Of a DNA stretch of 64,000 nt, positions 35,701 through 44,023 are shown piece by piece (the stretch's first letter is position 1; the number at the start of each line of letters is the position of its first letter). The position numbers were made by a program, and so were the translations under genes. Below the pieces are notes generated by a model that saw nothing but the letters and a program-made list of their open reading frames with translations, was not told the origin of the DNA and searched no databases. The DNA lies in NCBI RefSeq assembly GCF_019145195.1, contig NZ_JAHSTW010000004.1, forward strand, positions 310,001 to 374,000, given 5' to 3'. This DNA is from Pseudomonas siliginis (GTDB lineage Bacteria; Pseudomonadota; Gammaproteobacteria; Pseudomonadales; Pseudomonadaceae).

Positions 35701-37512
35701 TACGACCGCTTCGGGCGCTTGGTTGCCGTTGATGACGGGCAGAACCATCCACTGGCCTTCGAGTACGACCGTCAGGACCGGCTGATCACCGAGCATCAGG
35801 GCTGGGGCACTCTGCGTTACGCCTATGACGCCTGCGGCCAGCTCAAACGCCTGCGCCTGCCGGATAACAGCAAGCTCGATTATCACTACGCCAAGGGCGG
35901 TGCGCTGTCAGCCATCGACCTCAATGGCACGCCACTCACGCGCCACGTCTACCAGTCCGGTCGCGAACAGCAACGCCAGCAAGGCTTGCTGCTCAGCGAA
36001 TACTCCTACGACGATCAGGGCCGCTTGCTTGCCCACGCTGTAGGTCATCGCCACGCTTCGCTGTACCGCCGCGATTATGCCTACAGCGCCAACGGCAATC
36101 TCGAGCACATTGCCGACAGCCGCCACGGCCAGCGCACCTATGGCTACGACGCCCTCGACCGGTTGATCCGCGTACGTCACTCACGCGACGAACTGCCCGA
36201 ATCCTTCGCCCACGACCCGGCCGGCAACCTGCTGATGCAGGACCGCCCCGGCCCTGCGCAGATCAAGGGCAATCGCCTGCTGATGCAGGGTGACCGCCAT
36301 TACGACTACGACGCCTTCGGCAACCTGATCCGCGAACGCCGTGGCCACGGCCAGACCCTGGTCACCGAATACCGCTACGACTGCCAGCACCGCCTGATCG
36401 GCCTGACCCGCCCGGACGGCCAGACCGCCACTTATCAATACGACGCCTTCGGCCGGCGCATCCGCAAAACCGTCGACGGCGCCGTCACTGAATTCTTCTG
36501 GCAAGGCGAACACCTCGTCGCCGAAAGCAGCGCCAGCCAATACCGCAGCTTCCTTTACGAACCCGGCACCTTCCGCCCACTGGCGATGCTCGACGGCAAA
36601 GGCCCGAAAAAAGCCTGCCCGTTCTACTACCAACTCGACCACCTCGGCACCCCGCAGGAACTCACCGACTACAGCGGCGAAATCGTCTGGTCCGCGCAAT
36701 ACGACGCCTACGGCAAAGTCGCCGCTGTGACCTTGGCCGGCGAAGACTACCTCGACCAACCGCTGCGGTTTCAGGGGCAGTATTTCGATGTTGAAAGTGG
36801 GCTGCACTACAACCGCCATCGGTATTACGACCCGAGGCTAGGGCGGTATCTGACGCCGGACCCGGTGAAGCTCGCGGGTGGGTTGAATCAGTACCAGTAC
36901 GTGCCGAATCCGACGGGGTGGGTGGATCCGTTGGGGTTGAGTTGCATTTGTCCACCGTCAGCGCCGCGACGTCCTATGCGGTACGAGGCTGGTCGCGTGG
37001 TCGTCGAAGAGGGAGCGCCCCCGCTGCCAAAGATGACGGCGCAGGAACGACGGGCGAGGATTGATGAAGTGGCTGAGGAGAATGCGAAACGGCGTGTGAG
37101 TGAGTATGAAGAACTTTATGACATGCACACTGTGAAAAAACATAGTTCGGAAATTCCCGATCGGGCACTAAAACAGCGAGCTATCAACGGCGCTGATCCT
37201 CACACAGGTGTCGTTCCGAGGCCTCCCAGAGGAAATCCAAGTTCACAATTTCACAACTGGCGAATGCATTTGGGGGCATTAAACAAGGCGATGACAAGGA
37301 ATAAAAATGGCTTGATCATGCATACGGGTGACGATCAGCATGATACTCCGATAGTTAGGTTGGAATTGCCTGGAGCAGGGCGAGGGTACAAACCGAATAG
37401 GCGGGATTCGCAAAATCCGGTTTTGAATGAAGACATGAACTGGTTTGAAGTTAAGTTTGATAAGACAAATACGCAAGAACCATTTACGGGCTTTCCTTCG
37501 GAGAAAAAATAA
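32728..37512 (+). CDS. Rhs polymorphic toxin with variable C-terminal domain
   Basis: A 1594-residue Rhs protein. Residues 1-270 are a soluble N-terminal region without a recognisable PAAR, and residues about 276-305 are a hydrophobic segment. A DUF6531-like shell start lies around residues 395-480 (CKNGCPVSMVTGEELLTLTDAVLDG, then FTRLYRSSAV). Many YD repeats follow (YDYDDHHV, YEYDDDLHLVSRR, YDYDAFGNLIRERRG). The core ends with the conserved GLHYNRHRYYDPRLGRYLTPDP and the PNPTGWVDPLGL cleavage-type motif near residue 1400. The ~189-residue tail after it (HTVKKHSSEIPDRALKQRAI, GNPSSQFHNW, AGRGYKPN) is the toxin candidate. Its DNA becomes AT-rich after about 37090. Such proteins are usually type VI secretion cargo, but no VgrG, PAAR or EagR is adjacent. 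ATG 32728 is chosen. GTG 32722 is possible. Confidence 0.93.
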   Translation: MEAIARIEQELDSFPQTLSLYRKQLDHWLSRRADQISEATDLPSLVGMERIIRFGDRSTAVSSSDDGFSSSVVQCPQGGLMQIESKFESVYDIPLGNISVDVVDVDSGKTTPVTLDQQGKAEFRGEEGKFYRVHVHGAVTSNQVAELFDSYDGLTGELERWLRSEWQGFKPQWSQSVAIAASNGMLAGSWAAIEGVWDSLGLLSEILQDPGKFAERLGSGAAELIELAQTAPDLMEKLQLLVSDEAAMCLLLRSASLWLDMLPPSEIAGKSAEVASMMIVQLIIDVLISVVLTFVGAGAGIAYLTLRLADRATQLFNVAKRLVKALFSIVNAFIEYVDRYKAVAARGIAAGVKKGRMQLRWDAKRNAMLKKDEPHDDAPDQAKNPNGDAADCVPNTCKNGCPVSMVTGEELLTLTDAVLDGVLPFEFTRLYRSSAVEIDIGLGFGWSHTLAHRLSFDGDGVIWIDHENRRTRFPLPNVARPAIHNSLSRAAIFLGDEPEELILALAGDSARFYHFRAGRLTAISDVYGNRLTLQRDRSDRIQRLDNGAGRALLLRYDRAQLVAIDYQVFVQGEWTTEQNLATYSFDARQRLLVATNAVGDSERYDYDDHHVILQRQLTGGASFFWEWQREGKAARCVRHWASFSQMNTRYVWNDDDTSVTVHYVDGTEEVYVHDERARLVRQVAADGGEQLKAYDQQGRLIAEQDALGAVTEYRYDEVGRLIALIPPDDAPTSYEYRNGFLYKRCRGDAVWIYRRNAEGAVTEAVDPGGQVTHYYYNLRGQLLSLRYPDGSRHRWVWNELGQLIEETLPDGGVRRFSYDALGRRITTQDEFGVVSRQQWDAAGRLILTTSPTGSTRAYSYGAYGQITAERDELGRITRYEYDDDLHLVSRRINPDGTRVQYRYDHARLLLTEIENESGEKYRLDYTPTGLIRQEIGFDGRRTAYAYDLNGHLLEKTEFGEQGLSLVTRYERDAAGRLRIKTLPDGAKIRYDYDRFGRLVAVDDGQNHPLAFEYDRQDRLITEHQGWGTLRYAYDACGQLKRLRLPDNSKLDYHYAKGGALSAIDLNGTPLTRHVYQSGREQQRQQGLLLSEYSYDDQGRLLAHAVGHRHASLYRRDYAYSANGNLEHIADSRHGQRTYGYDALDRLIRVRHSRDELPESFAHDPAGNLLMQDRPGPAQIKGNRLLMQGDRHYDYDAFGNLIRERRGHGQTLVTEYRYDCQHRLIGLTRPDGQTATYQYDAFGRRIRKTVDGAVTEFFWQGEHLVAESSASQYRSFLYEPGTFRPLAMLDGKGPKKACPFYYQLDHLGTPQELTDYSGEIVWSAQYDAYGKVAAVTLAGEDYLDQPLRFQGQYFDVESGLHYNRHRYYDPRLGRYLTPDPVKLAGGLNQYQYVPNPTGWVDPLGLSCICPPSAPRRPMRYEAGRVVVEEGAPPLPKMTAQERRARIDEVAEENAKRRVSEYEELYDMHTVKKHSSEIPDRALKQRAINGADPHTGVVPRPPRGNPSSQFHNWRMHLGALNKAMTRNKNGLIMHTGDDQHDTPIVRLELPGAGRGYKPNRRDSQNPVLNEDMNWFEVKFDKTNTQEPFTGFPSEKK

Positions 37513-37928
37513 TGTTGAAACATCCGTATTTAGATAGGCCTTTCAATCCAAGATTTAGCTGGTTTATTGGCGTATTTGATGTTTATGATCAAGAAGAGAC
37601 CCGAGGTCTAGAACTCGGCGTATATAATCCGAATATACCTACTGACAGGGAAAATCTTATACGGAGGTATTGTCTAAAACTGCCGTATCTTTCGTATAGG
37701 CATAAGTTGGTTCTATTTGAAGCCTTAGAGTCAGCGTTAGATGATTCAAGCTACGATTTCAGTAGCTTATTTGATATTGATGAGTGCGAAACTTCCAGTT
37801 GGCCTAGGGGGGAGTGGTATTCGTTAAATAGTCCGCGTAGCTTTTTTGAAGAAGTTTATCGCTTGGCGAAAGAGGTCTGGAGGGAAGACCTTGAGAAGGC
37901 TGCTGGTGAGGATAGATCTACATGGTGA
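37512..37928 (+). CDS. candidate immunity protein for the Rhs toxin
   Basis: A 138-residue acidic protein (MLKHPYLDRPFNPRFSWFIG) whose ATG overlaps the rhs TAA (TAATG). It is AT-rich like the toxin tail and unlike the surrounding genome. It is rich in aromatic and acidic residues (LFDIDECETSSWPRGEWYSL) with no enzyme motif or signal peptide, as expected for a cytoplasmic immunity protein. The immunity role is inferred from position only. The family is not recognised. Confidence 0.8.
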   Translation: MLKHPYLDRPFNPRFSWFIGVFDVYDQEETRGLELGVYNPNIPTDRENLIRRYCLKLPYLSYRHKLVLFEALESALDDSSYDFSSLFDIDECETSSWPRGEWYSLNSPRSFFEEVYRLAKEVWREDLEKAAGEDRSTW

Positions 37929-38051
37929 GGACGATATCTCAATAAAATGATCATTATTTTCTTTGCTAGTTGAACTGATATTAAAGCCAGCAATTAGTTG
38001 CGTCGGCTTGCCTTCGTTGCAGCCCTGCTCCCACAGGGATCTTGTCGATAT

Positions 38052-39842
38052 TCAGCGTTGTTCAATTAGATGCGGCAAATGGAGGTCGGGCGCGATGAGG
38101 CTATCAATCAAATAAACACTAAACCCCACAACCCCCTTCGCATGATGCTTAGCCTGCGAAGCCATCTCCGCAAGCTGGCTGGCATCAAGCGTTGCACAAG
38201 CTTCAGGTCGCAAATGCACCACCCCGATCGATAACGACAACAACGCAAACTCCTGCCGCACACCCTGGCGATTCGGCGCAATAAAACACCCCGCCTCAAG
38301 GTGTTCAGGCCGATAGAAGCGGCGGCATTGGCTTTGGAAATCGTCGAGCAGTTGGTTGAGGCGTTTGCGCCAGTCTTCGGGGCCGAGGACGAGGAGGAAG
38401 TCGTCGCCGCCGATGTGGCCGACGAAGTCGCGGGTGGGGTCGATGCGTTCGTTGAGGCATTGGGCGAGACAGAGCAGGACTTCGTCGCCTCGGCCGTAGC
38501 CGTAGATGTCGTTGAAGGGTTTGAAGCTGTCGATGTCGACGTAGCAGATGATCGACTCGCGGGCCTGTTGCAGCAGGCGCGTGAGGCATTGCTGGATCGG
38601 TACGTTGCCCGGTAGCAGGGTGAGGGGATTGGCGTAGCGCGCCTGCTGGATTTTCAGTTCGGTGATCAGTTTCAGCACGTCGATGACCCGGCCGAGGCCG
38701 AGGTAACTGCCGTTGAGGGTGATGATGAAGTCTTCTTCGATGCGCTGGCGGGCGCGGCTGGTGATCAGGCGGCTGACTTGCTGCAGTGACTGGCTGATTT
38801 CCACGGCGAGGAAATCATCGTTCATCAGGCGGCTGATCGGTTTGCGCGCGAACAGATCGGTGGCAAACGGTTTGAGCAGTGCGTCCGACAGCGAGTGGCG
38901 ATGGACGATGCCGCAGGGCTGGCCTTGTTCGTCGAGCACCGCGAGCGAATTGAGGTTGGCCTGGCGGCGAAAGGCTTCCAGTACCGTCGCGGTGGGCGTA
39001 TCGCGTTGCACGGCGGGCTGGTCGTTGAGCAGGGCGCTGAGGTCGCTGCCTTCTTCATTCAGCGCGACGGCGCTGCTGTCGTGTTTGGGCATCAACGCGC
39101 GAGCGTCGCGGGACGGATGTTCCTGAGGGCGGCCGAGCAGGTAGCCTTGCACCAGGTCGACGCCCATTTCAGTCAGCACCGCGAGTTCTTCCGGTAGCTC
39201 GATGCCCTCGGCGATGACTTGCGCGCGCGAGGCTTTGGCGATTTGCAGAATCGAACCGACAAACTCTCTTTTCAACGCATCCTGATGAATGCCATCAATG
39301 AAGTGCCGGTCGATCTTCACGTAATCCGGACGCAATTCCGACCACAGGCGCAGGCTCGAATACCCCGCGCCCAAGTCGTCCAGCGCAATGGAAAAACCCA
39401 TCGCCCGGTAGTGATGCAGGGCGGTTTGCAGCAACTGGAAGTCATCGATCGGCGTCTGCTCGGTGAGCTCGATCACCACTTGGCTCGGCGCAATGCCCAA
39501 GTCCTGCAGCAGTTGCAACGTACGCCCGGGTTGGTGCGCGGCTTCGAGCAAGGATTCTGGAGACACGTTAAGGAACAGCTTGCCCGGCAGTTGCTGTTCG
39601 TTGAAGCGGCGGCAGGCGCTTTGTCGGCAGGCGATTTCCAGTTCACTCAATCGACCAGCCTGTCGCGCTACGGCGAACAGGGCAATCGGCGAGTGAAGAG
39701 GGCTGTTGGACGGCCCACGGGTCAGGGCTTCGTAGCCGAGAATGCGGCGTTCGGAGAGACAGATGATCGGCTGGAACAGGCTGTGTAAACCGCTTTGAGT
39801 CAGGATCGAGCTCAAGGCGCTCAGCTGTTCGGTCGTGGTCAT
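38052..39842 (-). CDS. EAL-CBS-GGDEF cyclic-di-GMP signalling protein
   Basis: A 596-residue cytoplasmic protein. The N-terminal EAL phosphodiesterase domain looks complete: YEALTRG (E38), FLNVSPESLL, VIELTEQTPI, ALDDLGAGYSSLRLW, YVKIDRHFI, AEGIELPEEL and VQGYLLGRP. A CBS pair follows (about residues 270-400), then a GGDEF domain with FNDIYGYGRGDEVLLCLA and the active-site sequence HIGGDDFLLVL at about 478-482. The fourth residue of GGDEF is Asp rather than Glu, so cyclase activity is doubtful, whereas hydrolysis is likely. From memory, it matches the neighbour of prc in P. aeruginosa. CBS modules suggest adenine-nucleotide control. Confidence 0.92.
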   Translation of the reverse strand: MTTTEQLSALSSILTQSGLHSLFQPIICLSERRILGYEALTRGPSNSPLHSPIALFAVARQAGRLSELEIACRQSACRRFNEQQLPGKLFLNVSPESLLEAAHQPGRTLQLLQDLGIAPSQVVIELTEQTPIDDFQLLQTALHHYRAMGFSIALDDLGAGYSSLRLWSELRPDYVKIDRHFIDGIHQDALKREFVGSILQIAKASRAQVIAEGIELPEELAVLTEMGVDLVQGYLLGRPQEHPSRDARALMPKHDSSAVALNEEGSDLSALLNDQPAVQRDTPTATVLEAFRRQANLNSLAVLDEQGQPCGIVHRHSLSDALLKPFATDLFARKPISRLMNDDFLAVEISQSLQQVSRLITSRARQRIEEDFIITLNGSYLGLGRVIDVLKLITELKIQQARYANPLTLLPGNVPIQQCLTRLLQQARESIICYVDIDSFKPFNDIYGYGRGDEVLLCLAQCLNERIDPTRDFVGHIGGDDFLLVLGPEDWRKRLNQLLDDFQSQCRRFYRPEHLEAGCFIAPNRQGVRQEFALLSLSIGVVHLRPEACATLDASQLAEMASQAKHHAKGVVGFSVYLIDSLIAPDLHLPHLIEQR

Positions 39843-39862
39843 GGCAGTCTCTGGCGATAAAA

Positions 39863-39894
39863 AAAGGACCGGGAGCGCTTGCTCCCGGTCCTTT
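39863..39894 (-). terminator. rho-independent terminator of prc
   Basis: Perfect 14-base arms (AAAGGACCGGGAGC / GCTCCCGGTCCTTT) with a GCTT loop. On the minus strand the stem is followed by a T-run. It lies after prc and before the EAL gene. Confidence 0.9.
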
Positions 39895-39960
39895 ATTGCA
39901 CGACAGAATGATGACTGTTTGATGACGATCCGGGGATCGTCAGCACTAAATTGCCATCAC

Positions 39961-42045
39961 TTACTTCTTGGCCACCTGATTGCTCAGTTTCAGGTAATCC
40001 AGCAGCACGCGCCCGGTTTCGCTCAGGTAGGCATCGTCTTCTGGTTTGACCTTGTCCGGCTCGGCAGCGGCCAGTGCGTCTTCGTCTTCTTTCTTCAGCT
40101 CTTTGAGCGGTTCTTCGCCTTTGGCCTTGCGACGGATGTTCTCCATCGCCAGCTGCTTGGCGTCGATGTCGGCGTGCTGGGCACGACGATCGGCTTCGTT
40201 GAGGCTGACGGTTTTTTCTTCCATCAGTTTCTGCGCCAGGGCCAGCTTGTCGCGGATGAACACGAACTCGGCATCCTTGTTGGTGCGCGAGTCATGTTCG
40301 GACTTCAACTGGGCGAGGAACGGCTTGAACGGATCGGCCGCCGGCTTGATCGCTGCGCGAATGGTGTCCCACGGCATGGCTTCCGGCAGGGCGCTTTCAC
40401 CGATTTCCTTGGTGTCGATCAGCGACGGGTAGTCGATGTCCGGCAGCACGCCCTGATGCTGGGTGCTCTGCCCAGAGACACGATAAAACTTGGCCAGGGT
40501 CAGTTTCAGTTCGCCATGGTTCAGCGGCTGAATGGTCTGCACAGTGCCTTTGCCGAAAGTCTGGCCGCCGATGATCAATGCACGATGGTAGTCCTGCATG
40601 GCGCCGGCGAAGATCTCCGAGGCCGAGGCGGACAGGCGGTTGACCAGCAGCGCCATCGGGCCTTTGTAGAACGCGCCCGGGTTTTCATCTTCGAGGACGT
40701 CGACACGGCCATCTGCATTACGCACCAGCACGGTCGGACCTTTGTCGATAAACAGGCTGGTCAGTTCGGTGGCTTCCTGCAGGGAGCCGCCGCCGTTGTT
40801 GCGCAGGTCGATGACCACGCCGTCGACTTTGTCCTTCTGCAGCTCGGTGAGCAGCTTCTTGACGTCGCGGGTGGTGCTCTTGTAATCCGGGTCACCGGCA
40901 CGGAAGGCCTTGAAGTCGAGGTAGAAGGCCGGGATCTCGATCACGCCGAGTTTGTAGTCCTTGCCGTCCTGTTTCAGGCTGAGAATCGACTTCTTCACGG
41001 CCTGGTCTTCGAGCTTCACCGCTTCACGGGTGATCGGCACGATCTTGGTGGTCTGGTCGTTCGGCGCATTGCTCGCCGGAATGACTTCCAGGCGCACCAC
41101 GGTGCCTTTCGGACCGCGAATCAATTTGACCACTTCGTCCAGACGCCAGCCGACCACGTCGACCATTTCCTTGTTGCCTTGGGCAACGCCGATGATCTTG
41201 TCCGCCGGAGCGACCTGCTTGGTCTTGTCCGCGGGGCCTGCCGGCACCAGACGCACGACTTTCACTTGATCGTTGTCGCTCTGCAATACGGCGCCAATGC
41301 CCTCGAGGGACAGGCTCATGTTGATGTCGAAGTTTTCCGCGTTATCCGGCGACAGATAGTTGGTGTGCGGGTCGTAGGACATGGCGAAGGTGTTGATGTA
41401 CGCCTGGAAAATGTCTTCGGCGCGGGTCTGGTCGAGGCGCGCCAGCTGATTCTTGTAGCGCTTGGTCAGGGTTTCCTGGATCTGCTTCGGGTCTTTGCCG
41501 GCGATCTTCTGGCGCAGCACTTCGTCCTTGACGCGTTTGCGCCACAGGTCGTCGAGTTCCGCGGTGGACTTGAGCCAAGGCGCGTCCTTGCGATCGATCA
41601 GCAAGGTCTCCTTGGTGTTGAAGTCCATCTTGTCGACGCCTTTGTTCAGCTCGGCAAGGGCGAAGTCCAGACGCGCCTTGACGCGGTCCAGATAGCGCTT
41701 GTAGATGGTGAACCCGGCGTTGAGGTCGCCGCTTTTGAGGAAGTCGTCGAACTGCGTCTTCCACTTGTCGAATTCGGCGATATCGCTGGCCATGAAATAG
41801 CTGCGCGACGGGTCGAGCAGCTTGATGTAGCTGTCGTAGATGATCACCGAGCGCGCATCATCGAGCGGCGGCTTGCTGTAGTGGTGACGCTTGAGCAACT
41901 CGACGACGTTCAGGCTGGCGATGACTTCATCGCGATCAGGCTGCAACTTGTCCCAGCTGTTGGCTGCGAATGTGGTGCCCGACACCGGCAACAGACCGAT
42001 ACCGATGAAAAGAGCGAGGGCGGTGCTGGGGAGCAGATGCTTCAT
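39961..42045 (-). CDS. prc: carboxy-terminal processing (tail-specific) protease Prc
   Basis: A periplasmic S41 protease of about 694 residues. A signal peptide starts MKHLLPSTALALFIG and ends at TTFA. A long helical N-terminal region has YDPHTNYLSPDNAENFDINMSLSLEGIGAVL. The PDZ domain is VVRLVPAGPADKT, and the catalytic Ser/Lys dyad is in NRLSASASEIFAGAMQDY and GGQTFGKGTVQTIQPL. DUF3340-type tail follows. The P. aeruginosa homologue is AlgO, which degrades the anti-sigma factor MucA after truncation. A start at 42078 (MRYQLSPRRIS) is also in frame. I prefer 42045 because it begins a clean signal peptide. Confidence 0.95.
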   Translation of the reverse strand: MKHLLPSTALALFIGIGLLPVSGTTFAANSWDKLQPDRDEVIASLNVVELLKRHHYSKPPLDDARSVIIYDSYIKLLDPSRSYFMASDIAEFDKWKTQFDDFLKSGDLNAGFTIYKRYLDRVKARLDFALAELNKGVDKMDFNTKETLLIDRKDAPWLKSTAELDDLWRKRVKDEVLRQKIAGKDPKQIQETLTKRYKNQLARLDQTRAEDIFQAYINTFAMSYDPHTNYLSPDNAENFDINMSLSLEGIGAVLQSDNDQVKVVRLVPAGPADKTKQVAPADKIIGVAQGNKEMVDVVGWRLDEVVKLIRGPKGTVVRLEVIPASNAPNDQTTKIVPITREAVKLEDQAVKKSILSLKQDGKDYKLGVIEIPAFYLDFKAFRAGDPDYKSTTRDVKKLLTELQKDKVDGVVIDLRNNGGGSLQEATELTSLFIDKGPTVLVRNADGRVDVLEDENPGAFYKGPMALLVNRLSASASEIFAGAMQDYHRALIIGGQTFGKGTVQTIQPLNHGELKLTLAKFYRVSGQSTQHQGVLPDIDYPSLIDTKEIGESALPEAMPWDTIRAAIKPAADPFKPFLAQLKSEHDSRTNKDAEFVFIRDKLALAQKLMEEKTVSLNEADRRAQHADIDAKQLAMENIRRKAKGEEPLKELKKEDEDALAAAEPDKVKPEDDAYLSETGRVLLDYLKLSNQVAKK

Positions 42046-42131
42046 GCTGATTCGACGCGGGGACAATTGATAACGCATATTAGGCCGTCTTTGAAGTCGC
42101 CGGTTCTTTGAGAGCCGGTCGCATAATGCAA

Positions 42132-42156
42132 AAAGCCCGGCGCTACAGCTTCGGGC
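42132..42156. terminator. weak terminator-like hairpin
   Basis: AGCCCG and CGGGCT arms around a 13-base loop lie in the divergent promoter region between prc and the quinone reductase gene. Its position between two outward-reading genes makes a terminator role doubtful. Confidence 0.3.
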
Positions 42157-42183
42157 TCAGTCCAGACTCACTATGGAGGCAGT

Positions 42184-43146
42184 GTGAAGGCATTGCAAGG
42201 CGTTGAAGGTCAAGTGGCATGGGTTGAAGAGCCGAGTCCGACGTGCGATGTAGGACAAGTCCGCATCCGGGTGGCGGCAGCCGGCCTCAATCGCGCCGAT
42301 TTATTACAGAAAGCAGGGCTTTATCCGCCGCCACCCGGGGCCAGCCAAGTGCTCGGTCTTGAGTGCTCCGGGGTGATCAGCGAAGTCGGTGCGGGTTCGT
42401 CCTGGCAGGTCGGCGACCGGGTCTGCGCCTTGCTGGCCGGGGGCGGCATGGCTGAAGAGGTGGTCGTCGACGGACGGCACGTGCTGCCGGTGCCTGAAGG
42501 TGTTTCGCTGATCGAGGCGGCGGCATTGCCCGAGGTGTACGCCACCGTTTGGCTGAATGTGTTTCAACTTGCAGCGCTGAAACCCGGTGAGAAAATTCTC
42601 CTGCACGCCGGCGCAAGTGGAATCGGTTCAGCCGCCATTCAGCTGTGCAAGGCCTTCGGTAACCCTTGCTGGGTCAGCGTCGGTTCCGCCGAACGCCTGG
42701 CTTACTGCGAAGCATTGGGTGCGCAGGGCGGCGTGGTGCGCACCGATGAAATTGAAAGCCTGCGCGACTTCGGGCCGTTCGATGTGATTCTCGACCCGGT
42801 GGGCGGCAATTATGCGGCGCTGAACCTCAAGCTGATGGCGCTGGACGGACGTTGGGTGCTGATCGGTCTGATGGGCGGGCGCGACGCGACACTGGATCTG
42901 GCGCAGGTGTTGGCCAAGCGTGTGCAACTGCTCGGTTCGACGTTGCGCAGCCGTAGCGATCAATTCAAGGCCGATCTGCTCAGTGATCTGGGCCAGCATG
43001 TGTGGCCGCTGTTTGCCGAGGGCCGCTTGCGTCCGCAATTGGCCAGAGCGTTTGCGGTGAAGGATGCCGAAGCAGCGTTTGCCGAACTGGCGAGCAATAC
43101 GGTGGCGGGCAAGTTGGTGTTGGTGATTGACGACAGTCTTAGCTGA
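42184..43146 (+). CDS. zeta-crystallin-type NAD(P)H quinone oxidoreductase
   Basis: A 320-residue medium-chain dehydrogenase/reductase of the PIG3/QOR type. Family blocks are LNRADLLQKAGLYPPPPGASQVLGLECSGVI, the Rossmann motif HAGASGIGSAAIQLCKAFG and DVILDPVGGNY. Zinc ligands are absent, as expected for quinone reductases. GTG 42184 is the start, with GGAGG eight bases upstream. It is a single gene divergent from prc. The likely role is two-electron or one-electron reduction of quinones with NADPH. Confidence 0.93.
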   Translation: MKALQGVEGQVAWVEEPSPTCDVGQVRIRVAAAGLNRADLLQKAGLYPPPPGASQVLGLECSGVISEVGAGSSWQVGDRVCALLAGGGMAEEVVVDGRHVLPVPEGVSLIEAAALPEVYATVWLNVFQLAALKPGEKILLHAGASGIGSAAIQLCKAFGNPCWVSVGSAERLAYCEALGAQGGVVRTDEIESLRDFGPFDVILDPVGGNYAALNLKLMALDGRWVLIGLMGGRDATLDLAQVLAKRVQLLGSTLRSRSDQFKADLLSDLGQHVWPLFAEGRLRPQLARAFAVKDAEAAFAELASNTVAGKLVLVIDDSLS

Positions 43147-43158
43147 CAACAGGTTCCT

Positions 43159-43245
43159 GTAGGAGTGAGCCTGCTCGCGATGCGGCGTGTCAGCCAACAT
43201 CAATGTTGACTGGAACACCGCCATCGCGAGCAGGCTCACTCCTAC
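43159..43245. repeat. REP pair (inverted, variant, long spacer)
   Basis: Outward-type REP variants (GTAGGAGTGAGCCTGCTCG) at about 43159-43180 and 43224-43245, with a semi-palindromic spacer of ~43 bases. They separate the convergent quinone reductase and HAD genes. Confidence 0.9.
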
Positions 43246-43257
43246 ATTAGATCTTCG

Positions 43258-43911
43258 TCATTTCCAGAGGTGGATCGGCCAGCCGGCTTTTTCTGCGTGC
43301 TCTAGCAGCACAGGATCCGGATTGACCACATGCGGGAAGTCCACCTTAAGCAACAACGGCAAATCGTTGCGCGAATCGGAATAAAAACTCGCGCCCTCGA
43401 GGTTTTCTTCTTCGGCATCCAGCCATTCCAGCAGGCGGGTGATCTTGCCTTCGCGGTAAGTCAGGGTGCCGACGGTGTTGCCGCTGTACACGCCATGGGC
43501 GACTTCCAGTTCGATGGCCAATATCTCGTCGATGCCCAGACGATCGGCGATCGGGCGAACCAGGTGCGCACCGGATGCCGAGATCACCAGAATCCGGTCA
43601 CCGGCCTTGCGGTGGGCGGCGATGGTTTTGGTCGCGTCGCTGAAGATGATCGGCTCGATGAAATCTTCCACCCACGGGCCAACCAAGTGCTCGATTTCCT
43701 CAGGGGTGCGGCCTATCAATGGTTCGAGACTGAAGGCCATATAGTCTTCCATCGCCAGATGTCCGCGGCCGTAGGCATCCATCAGTTCCTTGTCGCGCTG
43801 CATGAACGACTCGCCATCGACCCAGCCAAGGCGGACCATCTGCTCACTCCATAGCGAGGAGCAGTCGCCATGGATCAACGTTTCGTCCAGATCAAAAATT
43901 GCCAAAGCCAT
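43258..43911 (-). CDS. HAD-superfamily (type IB, SerB-like) phosphatase
   Basis: A 217-residue HAD phosphatase with motif I FDLDETLIHGDCSSLW, an alpha-helical type I cap (residues about 20-80), motif II VISASGAHL and motif III/IV GASFYSDSRNDLPLLL. Related Pseudomonas proteins are annotated as phosphoserine or histidinol-phosphate phosphatases, so the substrate is uncertain. It lies downstream of the phosphodiesterase-containing ABC operon on the same strand, but a long inverted repeat (43929-44020) separates them. Confidence 0.9.
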   Translation of the reverse strand: MALAIFDLDETLIHGDCSSLWSEQMVRLGWVDGESFMQRDKELMDAYGRGHLAMEDYMAFSLEPLIGRTPEEIEHLVGPWVEDFIEPIIFSDATKTIAAHRKAGDRILVISASGAHLVRPIADRLGIDEILAIELEVAHGVYSGNTVGTLTYREGKITRLLEWLDAEEENLEGASFYSDSRNDLPLLLKVDFPHVVNPDPVLLEHAEKAGWPIHLWK

Positions 43912-43928
43912 CGGGTTCTCTCCGAGAA

Positions 43929-44020
43929 CAGCTGCAAGCTACGAGCTAATAGCTGCAAGAATTAAAATCAGGTGCACCGCAGTCTACAACTTGAAGCTTG
44001 TAGCTCGAAGCTTGCAGCTG
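43929..44020. repeat. long inverted repeat between ABC operon and HAD gene
   Basis: CAGCTGCAAGCTACGAGCT (43929-43947) and its near-exact inverse (44002-44020, 18 of 19 bases) flank about 54 bases that contain further AAGCTTG/AGCTGCAAG half-copies. It resembles the AGCTTGCAGCT-type intergenic repeats of pseudomonads and may end the ABC operon. Confidence 0.75.
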
Positions 44021-44023
44021 CTT

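Noticed and set aside
38009..38035. Degenerate REP-like sequence near the Rhs immunity gene
   Set aside because: CCTTCGTTGCAGCCCTGCTCCCACAG resembles REP only partly, so it was not listed as a REP.
39835..42111. 758-codon plus-strand frame opposite prc
   Set aside because: The minus strand encodes the well-supported protease with its Ser/Lys dyad.
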